In this document: positions 7,447 to 12,109 of the stretch, piece by piece
How the letters are laid out: the number at the start of each line of letters is the position of its first letter
Numbering within the stretch: the stretch's first letter is position 1
NCBI GenBank assembly: GCA_027604665.1
Contig: JADGIZ010000538.1
Coordinates: forward strand, 1 to 12,109
Length of the DNA: 12,109 bases
Reading direction: 5' to 3'
Origin: Polyrhizophydium stewartii
Lineage: Eukaryota; Chytridiomycota; Chytridiomycetes; Rhizophydiales
The notes under the pieces: model-generated
The model's input: only the letters and a program-made list of their open reading frames with translations
Databases searched by the model: none
What the model was told of the DNA's origin: nothing
Translations under genes and position numbers: made by a program

Positions 7447-7513
7447 CCCCCCCCCCCCGGCGGGCGGCGCCCCCCCCCCCCCCCCGCGCGGCGGCGGCGG
7501 CGGCCGGCGCCGC
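7447..7513. repeat. C12 and C16 homopolymers followed by a GCG/GGC repeat
   Basis: C runs occupy 7447-7458 and 7470-7485, separated by GGCGGGCGGCG and followed by GCG/GGC triplets to about 7507. The minus strand could form G-quadruplexes. Homopolymers this long are prone to length errors in sequencing and break frames in gene B, so the exact lengths should not be trusted. Confidence 0.9.
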
Positions 7514-7603
7514 TGCCGCGGCAGCCCGGCTAGCGAAGGGAATGCCAAGACACCCCATGCGGTACGAGCGGCGTGGACGCAGGCGGTGGGGGGGCGACCC
7601 AAC

Positions 7604-8029
7604 TGTGTCGGTGAACTTGACGCCATCTCGGACGCACTGCTGGAAGAGCTTCTCGTAGTCTGCAGCCGCCCATACGCGCGTGAGCGGGAGAGTGAGCGCG
7701 TGAGGCCGCAGCAGTGTCGCGCGGACGGCGGTCCGACGCAGCGCCACGGCGGGCGGCCATGGGCGGCCATGATGCGGCCGTTTGGCATCCGCATAGGCGT
7801 CAGCGATGCGGAGAAACCGGGCCACGGCGAGCCAGGCCACGGCAGCGGCAGCACCACTGGCAGCAACGTCCGCCCAGACGGCCGTTTCCTTCCAGGGCCT
7901 TGGAGTACCGGCGGCTCGAGTTCAGGCCAGTTGGCCCGAGCGGCCGTTGGCGTGTCACATCGGCCGCAGCGCAAAGCCGCAAGGATACCCAAACGCACCT
8001 TGGTCATTGAAGCGCTTCATCTGGACCAT
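7604..8029 (-). CDS. Gene B, 5' exons: calpain-domain-entry-like peptide (partial)
   Basis: Minus-strand exon 8029-7999 opens with ATG (MVQMKRFNDQ) and ends AAG before a GTGCGT donor. The acceptor CTGCAG at 7662-7660 starts a second exon at 7659. The junction restores QDYEKLFQQCVRDGVKFTDT. The pattern QDYE-x-L-x3-C-x3-G-x2-F-x-D is what I recall just before the FP motif that opens the calpain (peptidase C2) protease domain. The second exon would end near 7604, but only a weak GTTGGG donor is there, and the sequence beyond is a homopolymer region. No GDCW catalytic-cysteine motif was found downstream on this strand. It could be the 5' end of gene B, a calpain gene fragment, or a chance match in 20 residues. 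The intron would span 7998-7660. Confidence 0.35.
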
Positions 8030-8563
8030 GGGCAATCCGCGGCTGGGCGGGATGCGTCGGCTTGTCGTCAGCGCGCGGCTGCAGGCGCCGCGCGACCGGT
8101 GGTCGTGTTGTTGGCCTGATCTACGAGCGTGCTGTCGCGGCCTTGCCGGTCACGCTTGCGGGTGTGGGGCCTCAATATGCTCCTGGTCAAGGGGTCCAGT
8201 GCTGTACTCGGGGAGACGCAGCGCTCTGGGAGGCGAGACGTGGGTATCGGCGGCGTGCGGACTCTCTCGTGTACGTCTCTGGCGGAGTGCGGTGGCTGGC
8301 TGTGCGGCGCGGATCTGGCGCTGGTCGGTTTGGTGGCTGCTTGGGGAACCGCCGATTGCTGACCGCGGTGGGCTCGACTCGCCCCCCTGGCGGCAGAGTC
8401 AGCGCGCAGCACGCGTCGGCGAATTTCGGCGCGCAGCCAATCACGCGCGCGCGCGCAAATGGATAAGAGCACCGCGCCGTTTTTTCTTTGGGGCAGGCGA
8501 GCGGACGGTGATCTTGGTGAGCGAGTGCCGCTGCGCGGGCCTCACGGCGGCGTGCGTGTGTGC

Positions 8564-8606
8564 GGGCGTGCTCGGGCGTGCCGGGCGTGCGGGGCGTGCG
8601 GGGCGC
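8564..8606. repeat. Degenerate tandem repeat of GGGCGTGC, period 9-10 bp
   Basis: GGGCGTG recurs at 8564, 8574, 8583 and 8592, then decays into GGGCGCAGGCGCAGG. It lies outside any supported gene and resembles a minisatellite. Confidence 0.75.
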
Positions 8607-8931
8607 AGGCGCAGGCCCACGCAACGGCCGTGATGCTTGTGACACAATCAAACTAGAGTTTCCGAACTTTGGTGTCGACAACCGCCAGTCCCTGATGCCC
8701 ATGCGCTGAGCCTGCGTCTGTCGCCGCCGCCCGCCGCCCGCCCGCTGCTTGCCGACGCATCCGCTGCGTTGCACTGCGTTGCTGATCCTCTTCGCGACTG
8801 TCTGCTCCGCAACAAGACGCACAGCGCTGGCCGCTGCGTTCGCGCCCCGCCTCGACGGACCCACAAGGTGAGGTCTGCATTGTCTTGCAATCCCGCCTGT
8901 CTGGGTAGATCTGCCAATCCGGCAGCGGTGT

Positions 8932-8941
8932 GGGGGGGGGG
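8932..8941. repeat. G10 homopolymer
   Basis: Ten consecutive G bases lie in non-coding DNA. The length is vulnerable to sequencing error. Confidence 0.9.
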
Positions 8942-8983
8942 TCGAGGGGCAGTGATGATGAATTATCCTGGCACAACAACAAC

Positions 8984-9085
8984 TATATACGCTGGAATTA
9001 CCGTCAGATCCCTGACGACGCATAGGATTCACTGAGCGCAGCCCCCTTGACCCCTCTTCGTATTCCTCCCAACTCGCTTTCCTGC
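8984..9085 (+). promoter_or_regulatory. Candidate promoter: TATATA box and downstream pyrimidine-rich tract
   Basis: TATATA at 8984-8989 is followed at about 9035-9090 by a C/T-rich stretch (CCCCTCTTCGTATTCCTCCC and onward). This arrangement is typical of fungal promoters just before the transcription start. It would suit the plus-strand pyruvate dehydrogenase gene, whose recognisable coding sequence begins about 570 bp later. No experimental or comparative support is available. Confidence 0.3.
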
Positions 9086-9648
9086 TCTCTTTTGCTGACT
9101 TGCGAAAAGGATCCGCCGCGCCTCTAGGCGTTTCATCACTGCGCTGGCGGTCGGCAGTCTGCGAAGACAAGGTGTGTTTGCATACGATGAATGTGCGCAG
9201 CGGGAGAAGGCGGATCCGGCAGTGGCCTGGGAGGATGCTCGTGGCTGCGCCTGACATCGCGGCCGCGAAGAAAAGCACGAGCACTGGGTTCTGAACATTC
9301 GTGTGGAGTGTGCACGACTGACCTTGCTCTGCCGGATCCACACCTTCGCCTCGCCCTGCGGGTGGTGCGGTTGCTGACGCTAATGCTGCTTCAGCCTCGC
9401 GGCACTGTCGACTCTGGCTCCATGTCTCGTCGCTGGACGGCCTTGTGGGTGAGCGTCCCCCTGCTTGGTCTCGGAGCTGGCGGGCAGCGGCAGCAGGCAC
9501 GGGGGCGTTCAAAATGAGGACAAGATGACGAGTCAGACGAGCTTCTCACTGATGCACACCATCTTTATATTCATTCATGCCAAAACTGATTGACGCCCGG
9601 CGTGCTTGCCCGCCCGCTCGCCCGCCCTGCGCGAATCTGCGCCCGCAG
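9086..9648 (+). other. Presumed 5' region and intron end of the E1-alpha gene, exons unresolved
   Basis: The intron end is clear: branch-like CTGAT/TTGAC at 9586-9594, an AG-free pyrimidine-rich stretch, and CCCGCAG at 9642-9648. Upstream there are plausible exon edges, such as AAG/GTGTGT near 9170 and TTCAG followed by GTGAGC near 9395-9450. A short basic frame from ATG 9187 (MNVRSGRRRIRQWPGR) could be a mitochondrial presequence. None encodes the conserved block that normally precedes YKxKxIRGF, so I do not assign exons. Confidence 0.35.
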
Positions 9649-10771
9649 GCCTACAAGGGCAAGCTCATCCGCGGCTTCTGCCACCTCTCGACCGGCCAGG
9701 AGGCCATCGCCGCCGGCATGGAGGCCGCCATCACAAAGAACGACTCGATCATCACCGCCTACCGCTGCCACGGCTTCACCATGACCCGCGGCGGCAGCCC
9801 GACCGAGATCATTGCCGAGCTCATGGGCCGCCGCGCGGGCTCCTCAAAGGGAAAGGGTGGCTCCATGCACCTCTTTGCCCCCGAGTTCTACGGCGGTAAC
9901 GGCATCGTCGGCGCTCAGGTGCGTTGAACGCGAAGCCCCCTCGAGCGCGATCCAACCAGTGCCGGCCAACCCAGTGCGAGCGGGCGGTTTCGTGATCGCA
10001 GCGATCTGCCCACTGGCAGAGCGCACCCGCTCGCTTTTTGGCACCGCCGCTTTATCCCCCCCAGTAGATCTCGCCTCCCCGTCCCGCTGACACGGTGCTC
10101 CTGACATGCAGGTTCCCGTCGGCGCCGGCATCGCGCTCGCCCACAAATACCGCGACCGCAATGCCATGTGCTTCTCCATGTACGGCGACGGCGCTGCCAA
10201 CCAGGGCCAGGTCTTTGAGGCTTACAACATGTCCAAGCTCTGGAAGTTGCCGGTCGCCTTTGTGTGCGAGAACAACATGTACGGCATGGGCACTGCCGCC
10301 TCGCGCGCCGCCGCCTCCACAAAATACTTCACCCGCGGCGACTACATCTCGGGTGCCCGCGTCGACGGCATGGACGTCCTCGCTGTCCGCGAGGCGTGCC
10401 GCTATGCGCGCGAGTGGACCCTCGCCGACAAAGGCCCCATTGTCCTCGAGATGGTCACGTACCGCTACGGCGGCCACTCCATGTCCGACCCGGGCACCAC
10501 GTACCGCACCCGCGAGGAGGTGCAGCACATGCGCTCCACCAGCGACTGCATCAACGGCCTAATGGACCGCATAATCCAGTCCGGCCTCGCCACCGAGGAG
10601 GAGCTCAAGGCCATCGACAAGAAGGCCCGCGCCACCATCGACAAGGCCGTCGCCGAGGCAAAGGCCTCGCCCGAGCCTGACATGTCCGAGCTCTTCACCG
10701 AGGTGTACGCCAAGGGCACCGAGCCGACGTACCTGCGCGGCCGCATCCCCTCGGAGAACCACTACTTCTAA
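9649..10771 (+). CDS. PDA1: Pyruvate dehydrogenase E1 component subunit alpha, mitochondrial (5' exons missing)
   Basis: This is the thiamine-diphosphate-binding alpha subunit of the mitochondrial pyruvate dehydrogenase complex, which decarboxylates pyruvate and passes the acetyl group to the E2 lipoyl domain. Two exons, 9649-9918 and 10112-10771, give 309 residues. The first reads [28 protein letters not shown]-like AYRCHGFT, and [23 protein letters not shown] in part. The second has the TPP motif GDGAANQG (from 10184) ending in NN at 10271-10276, and the phosphorylation loop [16 protein letters not shown] with the regulatory Ser at 10478-10480. It ends [19 protein letters not shown] and TAA. 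These details match fungal Pda1. From my recollection of yeast Pda1, roughly 90-100 N-terminal residues are absent, including the targeting peptide. The ATG at 9577 only leads through intron sequence and is not the start. Confidence 0.95.
9919..10111 (+). other. Intron of the E1-alpha gene, 193 bp, phase 0
   Basis: The donor is CAG/GTGCGT and the acceptor ATGCAG. CTGAC at 10087-10091 places a branch A 21 bases before the acceptor. Removing it joins GIVGAQ to VPVGAGIA, exactly the continuous family sequence. Confidence 0.93.
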
Positions 10772-11243
10772 ACCGCCGCCCGCCCGCCTCTCTGTCTCGC
10801 TTCGTTGCTCGTCCTGCGCCTCCCCTCGACCTGATCCCGTCTCTCATGTAGCCTCACTGACCTGATGCCGCTGTTTGGCCTGCCACGACACGCCGCCGCC
10901 GCCCACACCCCCTGCCGCAACTGTCCTCTGGCAACCAGAGTGCCGCCTGTGCGGGCCGGCCGATGGATACACCCAGCCACCTGCAATGCTTTGTTGACAC
11001 AGAACCCGCCTCCGCCCACAACTCCTCGCACCCCAACCCCCGCGCGCATCCCGCATGCATGCATACACACATGCGCGCACCACCTTGGTTTGAATGCTCC
11101 CCTCGCTCCCGACTGCTTCGGCGCTGACCCCTGCATCCGGGGGGCAGGCTGCACTAAAGGCCTCGTTATTTTTCATGTCGTGCTTTCCCTCGTGTGTCCT
11201 TGGCACACACAAGCTTATCCGCTCCGCCGACCGCCGACACCCC
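10772..11243. other. Intergenic region between the E1-alpha and nuclease genes
   Basis: This holds the 3' UTR of the E1-alpha gene and the promoter and leader of the nuclease gene. No AATAAA is present. A perfect inverted repeat CTCTGG-CAA-CCAGAG lies at 10926-10940 and could form a hairpin. A GCATGCATGCATAC stretch lies near 11052-11066, and a T-rich CGTTATTTTT at about 11163. No gene is supported. Confidence 0.5.
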
Positions 11244-12056
11244 ATGCGCGCCGCCCGCCCGCTGCTCGCGCTCGCCGCGGCGCTGTGCACGCTGCCCGCC
11301 GTCGCCGCCTACGGCCGCATCGGCCACTGGCTCTCGGGCCGCATCGCCCAGGCGTTCATGACCGCCGACGCCGCCCAGCTGGCTCTCGAGCTGCTGCCGC
11401 AGTACAAAGGGTTCCTGGCCGACGCCGCCCCGTGGGCAGACGGTGCGTTGCTAATGCCCGCCACCCTCTCGTCCCCTCCCTGTCCGCCCACAGCAGCCCA
11501 GCTCCGTCTGCGTGCTTGCGGCGAATGCAGACTGCCGCCGCCGCGCAGTGGCACACCCCGGTCGTGTGCGGCATGCGCGCGGCGGAGGAGGCTCACATCG
11601 CTCATCGCCGCACACACAATTCCGCCCCCGCATCGCATCCTCATTGCAGAGATCAAGTCGGACCACTCGTACGACTGGGCCAAGCACCTGCACTACGTCA
11701 ACCCAAAGGACGACAACCCGCCCGAAAAGTGCACGTACCACCCGGGGCCGGACGACTGCCCCGACGGCTGCGTCGTCACGGCCATCACCAATTACACGAT
11801 GCGCCTTGTCCAGCCTGCCGCCGCTGCTGCTGCTGCTGCTGGTATTGCTGCTGCGTCCGCGGAGGGTGGTGCCGGCGCGGCGATCCCCGACCGAGACGCC
11901 CGCGAGGAGGCGCTCAAGTTCCTGCTGCACTTTATCGGCGACCTGCACCAGCCTCTGCATGCCACGGGCCGCGACCGCGGCGGCAACAGCGTCAGGGTGC
12001 GCTTTGCCGGGCGGCTCGTGTCGCTGCATGCCGTGTGGGACTCGCTCATGTTCGAG
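11244..12056 (+). CDS. Secreted S1/P1-type zinc nuclease (3' part beyond window)
   Basis: The product should be a secreted trinuclear-zinc enzyme that cleaves single-stranded DNA and RNA and removes 3' phosphates. Exons 11244-11442 and 11650-12056 give the first 202 residues. A signal peptide (MRAARPLLALAAALC...AVAA) is likely cut after A22. Zinc-ligand motifs of the family are present: GRIGH (H28), PWADE (D66), LHYVNP (H81), LHFIGDLHQPLH (H160, D164, H170) and LHAVWD (H193, D197). The cysteine-bearing CTYHPG...DCPDGC region and ANYT-like TNYT are as in P1. Two oddities: the mature N-terminus is Tyr instead of the usual Trp, and an Ala-rich insertion encoded by a GCT repeat lies at about residues 123-145. 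The ATG chosen is the one that gives the signal peptide. The gene continues past a GTGCGT donor at 12057. Confidence 0.93.
11443..11649 (+). other. First intron of the nuclease gene, 207 bp, phase 1
   Basis: The donor is ACG/GTGCGT and the acceptor ATTGCAG. Splicing joins GAC-G to AG-ATC and restores WADEIKSD, the conserved WADE motif that holds a zinc-binding Asp. Confidence 0.93.
11817..11855 (+). repeat. GCT/GCC triplet repeat coding poly-Ala inside the nuclease
   Basis: Two GCC and six GCT codons give eight Ala, then Gly-Ile and three more Ala. It lies in frame between the TNYT segment and the helix carrying H160, where the P1 family as I recall it has only a short loop. Confidence 0.9.
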
Positions 12057-12073
12057 GTGCGTGGGAGAGGATG

Positions 12074-12106
<33 letters not shown>

Positions 12107-12109
12107 CAC
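12057..12109 (+). other. Start of the second nuclease intron, cut by the window edge
   Basis: The donor GAG/GTGCGT follows the codons for MFE and the intron runs off the window. From 12083 to the end it is an uninterrupted CA dinucleotide repeat. Confidence 0.85.
12083..12109. repeat. CA dinucleotide microsatellite
   Basis: CA units continue without interruption to the last base of the window, so the full length is unknown. It lies in the second intron of the nuclease gene. Confidence 0.95.

Larger units (their letters stand above)
8030..8983. other. Region without a supported gene
   Basis: Long open frames occur on both strands because stops are rare in this composition, but none shows domains, repeats of known type or consistent splice sites. 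The part upstream of 8029 may hold the promoter or further 5' exons of minus-strand gene B. A CCAAT box at 8437-8441 (+) followed by a CG alternating run (8443-8456) is the only promoter-like element noted. Confidence 0.4.

Noticed and set aside
8187..9512. Minus-strand 441-codon open frame.
   Set aside because: Stops are rare in this GC-rich DNA. The translation is dominated by Arg, Ala, Pro and Ser, crosses the tandem repeat and homopolymer, and shows no domain or poly(A) support.
9577..9648. ATG at 9577 in frame with E1-alpha as a possible start codon.
   Set aside because: The 24 codons before AYKGK have no targeting or family character and overlap a clear branch site, AG-free tract and CCCGCAG acceptor, so this is intron.
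1..12109. Search for CRISPR arrays, tRNA or rRNA genes.
   Set aside because: No regularly spaced repeats, tRNA A/B box pairs with cloverleaf potential, or rRNA-like conserved blocks were seen by eye.

Overview
The window looks like GC-rich nuclear DNA of a eukaryote, most likely a fungus. Three things suggest this: genes split by short GT-AG introns, a pyruvate dehydrogenase E1-alpha whose phosphorylation loop ([16 protein letters not shown]) and C-terminus (KGTE...LRGRIP) match the fungal form as I remember it, and a secreted S1/P1-type nuclease. All three introns that I trust begin GTGCGT. I cannot name the genus.

Layout. Positions 1-77 are A-rich flank. Positions 78-4414 are a complete, very compact Ty1/copia LTR retrotransposon: two 85-bp LTRs that differ at one base, a primer-binding site that overlaps the start codon, one uninterrupted 1378-codon gag-pol frame (167-4303), and a polypurine tract against the 3' LTR. 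All expected catalytic motifs are present, so it may be a recent, potentially autonomous copy, but no target-site duplication is visible.

Positions 4415-8030 appear to hold two minus-strand genes that I cannot assign. Gene A (about 4624-5565) is a tentative six-exon model ending in a stop followed by AATAAA. Gene B (about 5992-8029) has a long Pro/Ser/Ala/Gln-rich last exon, also followed by AATAAA, and a pair of short 5' exons that splice into a sequence resembling the entry to a calpain protease domain. No calpain catalytic core follows. Two long C homopolymers lie inside gene B.

Positions 8030-9648 contain no gene that I can support: only low-complexity repeats, a TATA-like box and an intron acceptor. 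Positions 9649-10771 (+) carry the C-terminal three quarters of pyruvate dehydrogenase E1-alpha in two exons; its N-terminal exons were not found. Positions 11244-12109 (+) carry the start of a secreted S1/P1 zinc nuclease, in two exons, running off the window inside its second intron at a CA microsatellite.

The genes do not form a pathway. The unusual biology is mainly in the retrotransposon: minimal LTRs, a PBS fused to the start codon, and a PPT octamer repeated inside the pol linker. I see no evidence of an undescribed multi-gene system.
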